From Saururus chinensis (Eukaryota > Streptophyta > Magnoliopsida > Piperales > Saururaceae): DNA of 64,000 nt. This document shows, one piece after another, positions 22,560-34,454 of the stretch; position 1 is the stretch's first letter; every line of letters starts with the position of its first letter. The notes under the pieces were generated by a model. It did not search any database, was not told the DNA's origin, and saw only the letters and a list, made by a program, of their open reading frames with translations. Made by a program: the position numbers and the translations under genes. Where the stretch lies: the NCBI GenBank assembly GCA_035235625.1, contig CP141142.1, positions 21,028,995 to 21,092,994 on the forward strand, written 5' to 3'.

Positions 22560-22963
22560 GTGGTCGTCCCTCCTTACTCCCCCGATTAGTACCATTTGAC
22601 CTTGAGCCTGAGCGGACATCTAGGAGAGCTGAGTTGCCCTCGACCTACATCCTTGTAACACCCCAACCTGCACCACCCGACCCGGACCGGGGGTTAGATC
22701 GGAAAACACAATCGGAGTGTTACAATCCTACACCCCCAAACTCTCCTACCAATTCTTCCACCCACACTACTTTTAGCCCCATCATGGCTAAACATCAGTT
22801 AGTAGATGCACCACTTAAAGCTCTAAGGAGTATTACACTCCCAATGAGTACACCTCTCCTTCATGCATTAGGTTGCCAGCGGTCGCTGCTCAAAATTATG
22901 AAATTAAGCCCAATGTCATTCAAATGCTTCCATCCTTTTATGGGCTTAATAATGAAAACCCGT
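22560..22963 (+). pseudogene. Athila-1 gag N-terminal part, broken
   Basis: The frame near 22590 reads VPFDLEPERTSRRAELP, typical of Athila/Tat gag N-termini. It is interrupted at 22654-22724 by a 71-bp LTR relic, and resumes to give NYEIKPNVIQMLPSFYGLNN near 22890-22950, which aligns with FELKSVVIQLLPKIHGLYSE of the Athila-2 gag. It ends at 22963, where the Athila-2 LTR starts. The remainder of gag is not visible. Confidence 0.75.
22654..22724. mobile_element. 71-bp LTR relic with exact 5-bp target duplication
   Basis: It begins TGTAACACCCC and ends GAGTGTTACA, so the termini are inverted repeats of LTR type. ATCCT occurs directly on both sides (22649-22653 and 22725-22729). The interior is GC-rich and non-coding. 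It looks like an LTR reduced to its two ends. It interrupts the Athila-1 gag. Confidence 0.75.
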
Positions 22964-24159
22964 TGTTGTTACATCCAAACTAAGACTATGAAGGAGTCTA
23001 GTTCAGATTTCTTTTTTTTACTTGTCAACTATAGTAAACAAGGTTGATCCACAGGGAAAGCCTTGTGTGACACAGAAAACTATTACGAAGAGAATAGAAT
23101 AGAGAAGAAAAGTAAAATAGATAATAAGAGACAATTTAAAGAGAAAGTGCTAAGGCATAAAAAATCCACTTGTAATAAATCTCTAATGTATACTTTATTC
23201 AAATGATAACTCAATTAAGATCAAATGAAAATTTGTCTCAATCAGAAAATTTATCTTTTAAAGAACTTTGAAATAGAACAATAGTAATTGATTGTTTACT
23301 ACGTGAAAGTATTAAGTGTATAATCACAGGGAATTATAAGCATTCGGTGTGCCTTTCGTCGACGCTGAATCAAATAATTATATAGATTATAAACTCCTTA
23401 AATATGAAACATCAATTTAAAATGATAAAGAACTTACTTGAATCAAAGTATCCATTAAACATCAAGTACAAGCTTCATTCCTAGCCTTAACTTGAGAGCT
23501 TTAGAATGCCCTTACAATGAAACTAAAAACAAAATAATAAAATGAGAGAAGAAAATAGGAGAAGAGAGCTCCAAAGAGGAGAGAATGCCCCATCTATCAC
23601 GTCCACCCCTCTATGTATAGGAAAAAAAGGGGTTGCTTCAAAGGGGAAAGTTAAATCATATCTCCAGATTTTGTCCTGATTGATTGCCTGATTGGACCCA
23701 TATATCTTCAGAATTTGGAATTTCTTCCTAAAATAACACTTGTAGCCACGGAAGTCTTCTTTCCATTTCCACCATAATCGTATCAATTCGAATTATACAT
23801 AAAAAGATATGATCGAAATACTAAGGCTGTGTCAATCTGTCCGAATCAACTTCTTTCATAATTTAGTTCTATTCATACAAATATCAAATCAAATGGGTCC
23901 ACAAGGTTGTGTTCGACCATTCCATGCATGTTTAGACCATTAAGAGCCCATTCTTGACTTTTAAATAGCTTTGGGTAGTTGGGCTTAACTTCCTCTTCCA
24001 GTTGTATCTTGTTGAAGCCTGTTTAGACATGTAAACTCAATTAAGGTCCAACTAACTTATTCAAAACATAAATAACCCAAATCAGCAATGAATTAACACA
24101 AAATAGGATTGCAAATAGAAATTTAAAAACATTTTATTGAACATTATTTCAGTGCATCA
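22964..24159 (-). repeat. Athila-2 3' LTR (1196 bp)
   Basis: On the minus strand it starts TGATGCACTGAAATAATG at 24159 and ends GGATGTAACAACA at 22964. It contains a TATA-like CTATACATAGAG (minus) near 23610-23625, within a stretch that is missing from the 5' LTR copy. Confidence 0.8.
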
Positions 24160-24175
24160 AATACCCCCAAACCTA
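24160..24175 (-). other. Polypurine tract of Athila-2
   Basis: The minus strand reads AGGTTTGGGGGTATT before the LTR start TGATGCACTG, the usual Athila/Tat arrangement. Confidence 0.8.
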
Positions 24176-24190
24176 CTTTTTGCTAGTCCT

Positions 24191-25785
24191 CGAGCAAAAC
24201 ATAAATTAAAATAATAGAAAATAAAACTAACTACTCCACTTCCGCAGGAAATCTCGATTGCATTTAGCATATGCAATAAGCCTTTAAACCCCTAGCTTAC
24301 ACTAGTAGATGAGTTGTGTCTCGTGAGGGTTTGCAGTGAATCTACACACAAAATTCAAAACTAGAATGATAAAAGAAAATTAAAATTTAAAAACCACGTC
24401 AAATTTACAAATCAACTCCTCCTAAACATGTGACTTCATTTAGTAAAATCAATCATGCATTATATAACTTGTCTTCTAAAACAATAATTCATTCTAACAA
24501 CTTCATATTGGTGGCATGTACTCATACATACATAATAGTTTTAGAAAAACAGACATTGCCAAGTAATTATACAATCCCATTCTTATGAATCGAACAACTC
24601 AATGTGTCTCATGTCCACTCAGCAATTTCAATTTTAATACTAAAAAATAGGCATTGGCATCCATTCATCTTCAAGAGATCATAATAGAGAATCATGCAAA
24701 ACCTTCCTTGAAAAGTAAAACACCCTAGATCACCTGCCAACTCATTCAAGATATAATTGCATAGTGTCCTACTAGAATTTTATGCTCATCTCACATGACA
24801 TGTGTAAGGCTTAGCTTTTTTAAGCTTTCTATAAGATCCATGTAACAAGTGTTAGGCCAGTGACTCCCAATCCATTTGGCTCAGGGCACTAAGTGTTAAA
24901 ACACCCCTCAGGCTTAATAACTTGAACCAAATAGGCTTCAAGGCTATGCATGTCATAAATTAGTCAACTCTACCTTTTGACTCGAACACCCTATGCTTAG
25001 TGAGGCACGCCGAGTCCCGGTCTACTCAATAGAGTGACTTTAATTTTTCATTTTTCATTTTTTTTTTTTGCTTTTTTCTTTTCTTTTCTTGAGCACATTA
25101 TACAATCAACTTGAATTATGTTGACAACAACTCCTCGATTGTTCTACAAACGAAGAATAGTGAAGCTCAAAACTCTATCATGATAACATGAATACTACTA
25201 GATCATGCCAAAGTTTTACTCTCATAAGAAAATAATTACTTAGATTCAATGATATCCACCAAGATGTAAGACCATAATCAAGGGCTCGAATTCTCACTTA
25301 GGCAAATGTCTTTCTTTGTTTTTTTTTTTTCAAAATAGGAGCACGAGAAACTAATATGAAGTAATCAGAACTCAAAATCATTAAATCTATCAAGTCATAT
25401 TCTAAGTAGTCTGATGTCATTAAATAAAGTCACATATCTAGAATAAGAATCAATGTAAATAAGCAAAAAAAACATAAAAGAAAATAAATCTAATTAATTT
25501 TTTCAATTTTTCATTTTTTAAGTCTTGTTTGAGATCTTGTTTTGAGCCAACTATGTTGTCTATGGATTATTAGTATGTGGGTTTGAGATTTGTAGTTTAA
25601 TTTAGAGTTTAAGTAACTCTTTTGGTTCTACCTATTTACTCTTGCTCAAAGTAGTGCGTAACTCCGTTAATTAGACTGCCTGTGGTAAGGGCATAAGTCT
25701 TCTGCTATTTCTTTAACTGATTTCATTACTGTTGCCCCCGTGCTCTGACTGGCCCTTCGACGGGGTTCGGCTCGGGTTGGGCAAT
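24191..25785 (-). other. Athila-2 3' untranslated region
   Basis: About 1.6 kb between the accessory frame and the polypurine tract, with no open frame of note. Athila/Tat elements commonly have a long non-coding stretch here. It includes T-rich runs near 25050-25095 and 25315-25335. Confidence 0.55.
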
Positions 25786-25898
25786 GCCGGGGCATGACAA
25801 CTATGCTCCCCCCACTATCTGCATGTGGAGGTTGGGCTATGAGCAAGTGATCAATGTTTGTAAGCCTCTAGATAATAGCATCCTAAAAGAATCTAAAT

Positions 25899-26692
25899 TC
25901 AATAAGTAACTGGTCTATATGGATCATCCATCAATGCTGGTGCCTCTGCTGTTGCATCTGTTGATCTTTGTGGCTCATGAACATCACCCAGATGGTTAGA
26001 TAGCACCCTATGAGCCACTGCACTGTCAATTGGTCCCATGTCGATAATAGTAGGCTCTGCTCTAAGTATCCTAACATGTACCACAATGAAAATCCGACAC
26101 AGGATGTACAGGTAAGGTAACATCTCATATGTGCGGCCATGTAGGAATGTCATCACCCTAATGTAAATAATGGAGGGTAGATCAAACTCTATATGTGGTT
26201 GTGCTAGGAGGTGTAGAATCTGTCTTCATCCTATCCACTCTCTCCTTCCTAACACTCCTAATGTCATGCTGAGCAATGACACGAAGCATCCTAAAATCCT
26301 GTGTCATGGCATGTGCCAACAAAGATACCTCTTGGTAGACCAAGCAAACTCTCAGTAAGCTCATAGTTAGGTGGAAATACATATCCATCAAACTGAGGAT
26401 ATGTGAGATGCCTCCTCTCACATCCAATAACATCTACTATGATGTCAGGTGCCACTCTCACCTGAACACTGCCTGCTACTCCAACTAATGCATTATCAAC
26501 TTCCAAATGAAGTAATACATGCCACAATTGGACCAACCTATGGTAAACAAACTGACCTGATGTAGAGATTGTGCTAAAATTCTCCATCCAATACAATTTT
26601 TCTATAAACCATTCTATAGAAGTCGCTAAGAGTACATGTACTAAACTCCATTCGCATTGAATTGGTCTTCTATTTCTTAGCTCTCCCCATCT
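25899..26692 (-). pseudogene. Athila-2 accessory ORF of unknown function, broken
   Basis: A candidate start ATGGGGAGAGCTAAG lies near 26690. The frame is then broken; overlapping pieces 26596-26291, 26433-26182 and 26156-25899 carry YPQFDGYVFPPNYELTESLL, EVSLLAHAMTQDFRMLRVIA and MLPYLYILCRIFIVVHVRI in that order. The wording reminds me of the uncharacterised 'putative plant transposon protein' domain found with Athila-like elements, but I cannot confirm this. Basic N-terminus, mixed helical body, no clear signal peptide. Position after pol and before the polypurine tract is where Athila elements carry an extra frame. Function unknown. Confidence 0.5.
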
Positions 26693-27189
26693 AAATTGAA
26701 TGACAATAAAACAACCTAGGGCTTAGCCTAAAGTAAAATTTTCAAAAACAATCTTGAAATACGTGCCAAAATTCAAATTTTAAATAAACCCTAAAAACAT
26801 TTTGTGTCAGACTCCAAATTTGAACCCAAGATTGATCTTAGTGAATAGAACAAATTTTATAACAAGACCTACTATTAATTTTGATCAGAAATATCCAATT
26901 TTGAAAAGTTCCCGATTTGTGAAAAAACGTTGAAGACTTGATTTTTCATGGAATCTTTAAATTTAACGGATCAAATTGCATGAAATTTTAGACAAAGATA
27001 GATCTACCCATTTTTAACAATCTTACTGGTTCAAATCATGTTTAAATTGATTTAAAAGTCACTAAATATCAAAATTTTCATTTTAGTACTTACCTTTATT
27101 GAAGTGAAAAGCACGAATTTGATGTAGAAATTTGGTTGATTTTATGTATTAGAGATGCTTAAAAGCATCGCTAATAGTCTTTTTTCTTG

Positions 27190-29593
27190 TAAAAACAAAG
27201 CCAATTGTAAACTCAAGAAAATACTATACTAATTTTATTTTGTATTTTTGATCATATTCCATTTTTTTGTTTTTTCAATTCAAAACCTATGGACATGTAA
27301 AAATAAAGTAAAATGTAATAAAATAAAAATACACGAATGTCCCAATGATAGAAAGAATTAATCCATGGACACAAATAATAATTTCTTACTTAGAGATGCG
27401 AGACTCCTTAGCTTTGCCTAGCAATCCAATCTTAAGGCAACCTAAGGTACGCTTCCTTACTCTTCCTAATTTATCTTTCAATGCTTGAAGATCAAACTTC
27501 TTCACCCAATCTCTTCATCTTTTTTTCAGAAACTTGGTGGGACGACTCAGGGGTAGTAGGGGTAAAGTGCTTCTTCTCATTTTTCTTTGACTTAAGTTTG
27601 AACAGGTAATTCTTAGGATAGCCACGTCTAGTATGGGTATCACTATGGTAAATGTCACACGCACCTACAATACTAGAACCTATCCTTCCTCCTTTCCCTA
27701 TTGAACTTGGTGGGTTGGGCACTATCTTAGGGACTTTATTAGTCTCTTTTACCTTCACAAAGATAGTCATTTTTGTTAAGGGGTTAGACAAGCAATGCTA
27801 AAATAGTTTTCAATTTCATTTTCCCACTCTTAAATCCATTTAATTTCTCTGTAGAGGACATAAGTTCTATATTGTGAGCACTAGACTTATCTTTCACACT
27901 TTTTTTATCTTTCTTAAGGTCATGCACCTCTCTTTCAAGTTTGTTATTCAACTCCACTAACCTATTTGCCTCTTGATAAGACAAAATTAATTCATCCTCT
28001 TTTTTCTTCATTTTTTTTTGCAAGGCTTTTGGTTTTCTTAGTCAACACTAAGAGTTGGTGGAATTTATTTAACTCATCAAGATCAGCCTCAAACCCTGAG
28101 TTCTCTTCAAGAGAAGTGAACTCCTGTGAATCTTCTTTAGAACTATCATCCTTCACATTTGCATGGAAGGCTATTTAGTTGCAGAATTCTTCTTCTTTAG
28201 AAAAGCTCTCATCATAGTAAGTTGCTTAAAGCACATTTCCCTTTGTTATATAATCAAACCCCTTTCATTTCTTAGGCTTGCCATTAGAAGAATTGTCAAA
28301 ATTAATGTTAGGACAATCAGCAACAAATTGAGCTAACTTACCACATTCAAAGCATTTCAAATTATTCTTGTCTTGTTTAGTTTGCCACTCATTTATCTTC
28401 TCTCTTTGTTTCTTCCCAAAATTTTGTCCCTTATTGCCAAATCTAAAGTTATGAGTTTTCATGAATTTCTCATAGTTCTTAGCTAATAAAGCACTACCTC
28501 TTCATCATCATTAGACTCTGCAAATTCATTTAAGGTGTTTAACACTTTAATTTTCTTGAAAGTTCTTTTAGATGCTTTTAGGACATTTTGTTTTACATTG
28601 GACGTTGCAAACAACTTTTTTGTTCTCGTAGGACTCTTCTTGCATCTTAAAAGTTCTTAGGTTCCCAACCAACTCCTCAATGTCTAAGGTGTCAATCTTC
28701 TTAAATTTATTAATGGCAGCCACCTTAATTTAAAATTTAGTGGACAAGGACCTTAATAACATTCACACAAGAAGGCAATCAGGTATAGGCTCTCCTAATT
28801 GATCACATGTGTTTACAATACATGAAATAGAATAGTATTAAAAAATTATCTCTTCCTCACTCATTATCATGGTCTCAAACTCTAGGGTCAACATTTGTAA
28901 CCTGGACACCTTCACAGCCCTAGTTCCCTCATTATCTTTTACTAATTTTTCCCATGCAACCTTGTTTTAACAATCAAAGATCAACTTGTATTCTAATTTT
29001 CCTATGGCATTGAATAATGGACTAATAAGGGCTTTACTGTTTTGATTTGTATTTTTACTCTTATTCTCAACCCATTCTGTATCATCTTTTAGAATAGAAT
29101 TATCTTCCACATCTTTGGTCATTGGAGGACTGTAGGTTTTAACAATCGCTTTCCAGGTATTCGCATCAAGCGCTTGTATAAATATCATCATCCTTTTTTC
29201 CCAACATGAGAAATTCTAGCCATTAAACTAGGGAGGTCTATTCTTTGGATTACCTAAGCCCCCATGTTCATTCAATATGCTATTCAAACTAGCCATTGAT
29301 TTTAATCCTACAAAACAACCCAAGCACCATAATTTAAGCACTTAAATATATAAGAATTATAAGAAAAGCAACTAACAATCTAGGACACACAAATCAACAA
29401 GTTTAATCAAGTATTTCTAAGAGAAAAATAAGTAAAGTTAAGCAAAATTTAGATTTCAATTACTAGCACAAGAAATCTTTCACAAGAAATTAATTTGGAA
29501 GATTAAGCAAGATTATGAAGTACTAACATGCCAAATCAGATTGATATCATGAAACAAAATCAAAGTTTCAATAATTAAACCTCAACTACCAAT
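27190..29593 (-). mobile_element. copia-2 copy A: gag and downstream non-coding segment
   Basis: On the minus strand: an LTR end at 29594, a 5' leader (29593-29297), gag (29296-27492), and a non-coding stretch to about 27190. That stretch (27490-27190) is clearly the same sequence as plus-strand 40330-40560 and 60200-60450 ('ggttggctaggcaaagct' and the following 200 bases). No protease, RT or integrase is found. The family therefore appears as a gag-bearing, pol-less repeat in all three places. Confidence 0.65.
27492..29296 (-). pseudogene. copia-2 gag (UBN2-like) with zinc knuckles, broken
   Basis: The likely start is the ATG at 29296 (MASLNSIL). Two TAG stops occur where FNG and NF context expects Gln. 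The 29191-28967 piece (MMIFIQALDANTWKAIVKTY) is the copia gag UBN2-type region. The 28462-28265 piece has a knuckle CFECGKLAQFVADC whose His is replaced by Gln. The 28023-27784 piece is a coiled coil (LVELNNKLEREVHDLKKDKK). The 27791-27492 piece has CDIYHSDTHTRRGY, a second knuckle with two Cys changed to Tyr; copy C near 60050 keeps the Cys of HTRRKCP. Frameshifts separate the pieces. Gag would package RNA; this one cannot bind zinc normally. Confidence 0.75.
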
Positions 29594-30285
29594 TGTGATT
29601 AATATTCGTCTAAAAGAGTACTACAGATCACTAGATTGCCTCTAGTTTAATTATCTATGAAGATAAAGACTACGAGTTCTAGCCTCTTTGTGTAGAATTT
29701 TTATACCTAGTGGAATCAAGTAAATATTCTCATGATATATCAATCATTTAAACTGAAAGCATTCAATCCACACATAAACACATAACTATTTTAATGTTCA
29801 ATGTACTACTAGCAAGCAAGAAAATTTACATTGACACACCAACCTTTATTTTGTTTTTAAAACAAACTCCTTTTATTTAGATCTCCACAAATCTTTGTTG
29901 TTCCTGGCCTTCAAGTCTTCTCCCTCAAGTACTTGAAACTTCTTTTTCCTTAGTTTGTCTTTGTCTTCTTCTTGTCTTCAAGAAGCTCCTCTTCTTATAT
30001 TAACTTTGGCCTCCTTTGAAATCTTCAATCTCCCATCAAGGATATACTATAACTCATCTTTGAAATCTCTATATAAAATCTCCTCTTAGTTGTGGAAAAG
30101 CTTTATTAATTCACCATTGATCTTCAACTCAAAGCTTCATGTGAATCCTCCTTGGAAAATAATATGTAAAAGGTATAAACTCTTCTTCTCTAATCTCTTC
30201 TAGGTTTTCCTCTATCAAAATTCGTAATTTTTTAACCCTCGTGTATAATATTAATTGGATAATTTTATTTGTTAAAACTATGTTA
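29594..30285 (-). repeat. copia-2 LTR, minus orientation
   Basis: The LTR end (minus ...AATCACA) is at 29594, followed by a diverged primer site TGGTAGTTGAG (29591-29581). Block 29600-30000 is an inverted copy of 31060-31520: 'gaagaagacaaag', 'ttgaaggcca' and 'gcaatctagtgat' occur in both in opposite orientation. The upper boundary is approximate. Confidence 0.6.
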
Positions 30286-31522
30286 GAAACCTTGAGCATG
30301 TAATTAGTCTTAAAAATTTGATTAGATTTAGTTGTAGTTGATTAAGGTTTTAGAATTGATGGACTCAAAAAAATAGGAGCAGCCATGTTCTTATGGGTAA
30401 AGATTAAAGAGTAAAGAGTGTTGATGGTTAAAGAAGTTTACTGAGTATACATTCACATAAAAAAGTCACTTGAAAAATTTTTAGAAGTGATTTTAAAGGT
30501 TTTAGAAGGATTTATGGTAAAAAGGGTAAAACTCTAATTAAATAGTGTCATTGATTGATCATTAGACAACACATAGAAGAAAATGACTGATCGTCACTTG
30601 AATCAGCCCTTTGTAAATTAAAGGTGAAAGTTTATTAATTGATTGCTTCATAGACCAATCGATTGCTTAAGGTACCATGCCTTAGGAAACAGTGAATGAT
30701 CGATCATTGGTTGGAACGATTGATCACTATCAATTCTAGTTTCCTAAGTTAAGTGTTTCTAGAAGAGAGCTCATTCATAGTTGAAGTCAAAGAGCTTGTT
30801 TGGCTCGGAGACTTATATAAAGGCTTAGGTATGACAAATTTGAAGGGAGGAAAACTTATAAAATATTGGAGAAGAAAGGAGAGTCCTTTACTCATTGTTT
30901 TCCTAGAGAATCCATAGAAAGCTTGAAGAGATTATTCATGGTGGATTCATAGTGATGCACAACTAAAGTGAAATGATTTTCACACAACAAATACAAGAGG
31001 AGTTTAACAAAATTCTTCAAGGTAGTTAATGAATTTCAAGGTAAATTAACAACAAAGGAGTCTTTGGTTGAGTTACTTGAAGAAGAAGACAAAGATAAAA
31101 AAATGAAGATGGAAAACTTCAAGTATTTAATGAGGAAGCATTGAAGGCCAACATCATCAATGAAGAGGATTGAATAAAGAAATTTGTGTTAAGTCTAGTG
31201 GTTGGTTGTTTTGTATCTTGTAAGTTGTATATCTTACTAATGCATTGATTTAGCCTTGGTGGAGGTTGTCATAGTTTTTTACCCTAGTTGAGGCTTTCCA
31301 TGAAAAAATCCTTGTGTGATTACGTGGTGTGCATGCTTGATTTAATATTTTGATTGATCATGAATGGCGATTAGAAATTAGGGTTTACTTATTGTTTGTT
31401 TTGCTTCAAAACAAATTTCTACGCATAGCGGCTAGAACTCTTAATTTATTAATTCTGAAAGTACTATGGTTAGGAGCAATCTAGTGATTTACGTCACCAT
31501 CTAGTTAGATATTAAGCTCTCA
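30286..31522 (+). repeat. copia-2 LTR, plus orientation (head to head with its neighbour)
   Basis: Probably starts TGTTAGAAACCTTGAGC near 30286-30290 and ends near 31522 by comparison with the inverted copy. It has a TATA box TTATATAAAGG near 30813. No gene is visible. Boundaries are approximate. Confidence 0.55.
30550..30823 (+). promoter_or_regulatory. copia-2 LTR promoter with ATCGAT palindromes
   Basis: CAATCGATTG (about 30656-30665), TGATCGATCA (about 30697-30706) and several related GATTGATC words lie 75-270 bp upstream of TTATATAAAGG (30813). Role inferred from position only. Confidence 0.45.
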
Positions 31523-31620
31523 GGTTTAACTATATGGGTGTTATAGCTGATGCCTCACTTCCCCTCATTTCATCTCCAAACTCTTAGAGAAACTAGAGAG
31601 AGGCAGCAGAAGGCAATCTT

Positions 31621-34112
31621 TGTCATGCCACGACACACGTCACCTTGACCCGAACATAGTCCAAGGGGTATGAAGTACACGGCGCTACGAAGTTAAGTTG
31701 AAGTGCAAAAGACTTAACCGATCCTTGGGTGAACACACAACGGAGTAAGCTCACAAGCCCTATGTGCAAAAGAAAATAGAGAAATACAAAAGACTTCATA
31801 ACAATCTTAGTCCACTCATACCCACATCATCTAGTTATCATATAAAAATAACTAGCCTCAAGGCTAAACATATCTAAGCCAACCACGACTAATAATACAG
31901 TGAAGTAGAGTCATATGTATAAGTTCAACATAACTTAGATCCAAACTATCATAACACCAAGCATCTATAACATGGCTATCCTCATGCTCAATGTAGAGCC
32001 CATCTAAAGCACATGCATGACACAACATTTAGCCCCAAAACAAAAGCACAACAAGGGGTGAGCTTAGCTCAACAAGGGTTTTTATTACGGAATGTAAACT
32101 CATGAAAACATTGTATGTATTCTCAATCTAAATATGCATCATATATTCATTCCCTAAATATGTATATCATGAGATAATTCACATTTCATAACATATAATC
32201 ATGTCACATGTACATCATGACATAACTCACAATTCATAAACATATATTTATGCTACTTGTGCCTCATGATGTAAAAGACATTCCACAAACACATAATACT
32301 GCCACCTATACATCATAAACATAAACACATAACCATGCCACATGCATATCATGATGTAGAAAACATCGCATAAATTCATAATTATGCCACTTGTGCATCA
32401 TGAAGTAACCCACATTTTATAAACACATAATCATGCTACCTATGCATCATGGGTTCATCCATAGTTCATAAAACATATATACATCACATGTAATTATATG
32501 AATCTCATTATAACAATTAAATCTTATAAAACTCAATTCTTAATATTCATATAATGCATAATCATATCTCAATATGCACATTCACCCTCCAAAATCAAGT
32601 GTATAAAAAAATACCATCCTGCATGTTCATGCAAATCCTTTTCATAATCACATATATAACATAAACATCAATGTTCTTATACAACCTATGTCCATGAGCA
32701 TTATATCACATAAACTTGCAACAATCATTAGGTGATTGTCTCACAATTGAGAAAATCAATCAAACCCTCTCACCCAAGACAATCTATTGAGGGAAGGTCC
32801 GAATTTCTAGAAAGGAAAACTAGAGCAGTTTAGGTAGGTTCCCTAATTGGGAAGGTACCACCTGCTCACCTAGGAGAATCCTTGGAGGGAAAGTACGAAT
32901 TCCTGAAAAGGAAACTAGAGCAGTTCCTACTCATCTAGGACAATTCTTTATGGGGAAAGTCCAAATTCCTAAAAAGGAAAAATAGAGCAGCCTGGTAAGC
33001 TAGTGTACATGAACATAACATCCTGGATTCTCAGGGTCTAGATAGCTAATCAATATAACTCACATAGAAATCTCCTCATCTCAACCTAGGGTGGTAGCAC
33101 GTCATCAAAGGAACACAAAATGAAAAAATCTTGTCCTTTTGGACGTAAAATTGATTTGTTAAGCCTCCGAGCAATTTATCCGACAACCATTGACATCCAA
33201 TTGCATCCAATTGATCAATCATGGCTAATCAGGATTAGCTTTCATTTATAAATCATTTTTATGATGCATGCACATGATACATACGTGAGCAAGAGATAAA
33301 TGAGTACAAGTATAGGCAAACATGCTCGATGAGTCCATATGTGCATGAAACATGGTCCGTTTGTGTCAAATAAAATCATATGTCCATTCAAGAGTTTGCA
33401 TACATAGTAGTTCATACCTAGGCTAAAACATGTGAAACATGAATAACCTATAATCAATGTTATACATGTAAACATCCATAATTTATCATAGGCATATCCT
33501 ATTGGAATCATGGAGTAAATGTGAAGAAAACGTCAACATACGGGTTCAAGACAAGGATAACATCATACTTAATCTAGACAAGTGTAGTTATATCCTTGCC
33601 TGGGCTAAATCATAATTCAAAGAGGGTTCACATGTAAATTCAGTGACATTTATAGGTAATTACAACTCATCATAGTTATAAAGAAATCAATTTATAAGAA
33701 GAGAACAAGAAATGGACGAAAATCCACAAAAATATCCCAGAATCACAAAGTTGTAGTATAACCATTCGAACACCTTGCCGTTCGAATGGCCAGGTAGGCC
33801 ATTCGAACAACTAACCGTTCAAACAGCTCTTAGCCCGTTTGATCGGCCGGAATAGCTCACTTTTCTAGTTCGTCTTTAACCTTCCGAAATTCAAATGAAA
33901 AACATTCTAAAATTCTATATAAATTCAAAAATAACTATAGAACAACATATAATTAAAATCTTACCCTAGAACATGATAGATTTAATCATTTTCATGCTTA
34001 ATCATAAGAAAATAACCATAAATCACATGCTTTTAACAAATCACCATTAAACCTCAAAATGAAGCAAGAACTCAAATCAATCTACAATCATGCATTCTTG
34101 TGGTGACTGTCA
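31621..34112 (-). repeat. Probable gypsy LTR, minus orientation
   Basis: Begins TGTCATGCCACGACACACG and may end GTGACTGTCA at 34112. It lacks genes and is rich in 'cataatcatgccac' type words at 32160-32450. A TATA-like TTATAAA (minus) at 33691-33697 with TTCGAA words at 33763-33825 supports minus orientation. Flanking 5-mers do not match, so the boundaries are tentative. Confidence 0.45.
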
Positions 34113-34454
34113 TTAAATAATATATGAGATAATAGGCATAATTATTATTTTGCTCGACATGTGTTACATCACACATGAAACCGAATATGACAGTCATCAG
34201 TACATATCAAAGTAAAATAATGACACATAAAATATCATAATTTATAAAAAACTGGAGTTGATGCACAACCAAAAATTTACACAACACAATGATACATATA
34301 ACAAAATATTCTCATATTAGAACATAACCCAGATACATCATTTGTAGAGTAGTTAGATCACCAAATATAGGCATAACAAGCCTTTACATAAAAGTCATAT
34401 TATTACAAATTTTAATTAAAACATTCAACGAAATTATGCAAAAAATTCCTCAGT
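34113..34454. other. Unassigned AT-rich stretch
   Basis: I see no gene, repeat boundary or motif here beyond general AT-richness. Confidence 0.4.

Larger units (their letters stand above)
20810..22963 (+). mobile_element. Athila-1: 5' part of an Athila-like gypsy element
   Basis: A 1432-bp LTR (20810-22241) is followed by an Asp-tRNA primer site and the start of gag, after which Athila-2 begins at 22964. The Asp-tRNA primer and gag wording place it in the non-chromovirus Athila/Tat branch of Ty3/gypsy. No other part of this copy is visible, so its 3' LTR and target duplication (left candidate GGTAT, 20805-20809) cannot be checked. It lies in copia-1 integrase. Confidence 0.8.

Noticed and set aside
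31621-34112. Solo LTR with target duplication
   Set aside because: Flanking 5-mers ATCTT and TTAAA differ. Kept only as a probable LTR with tentative ends.
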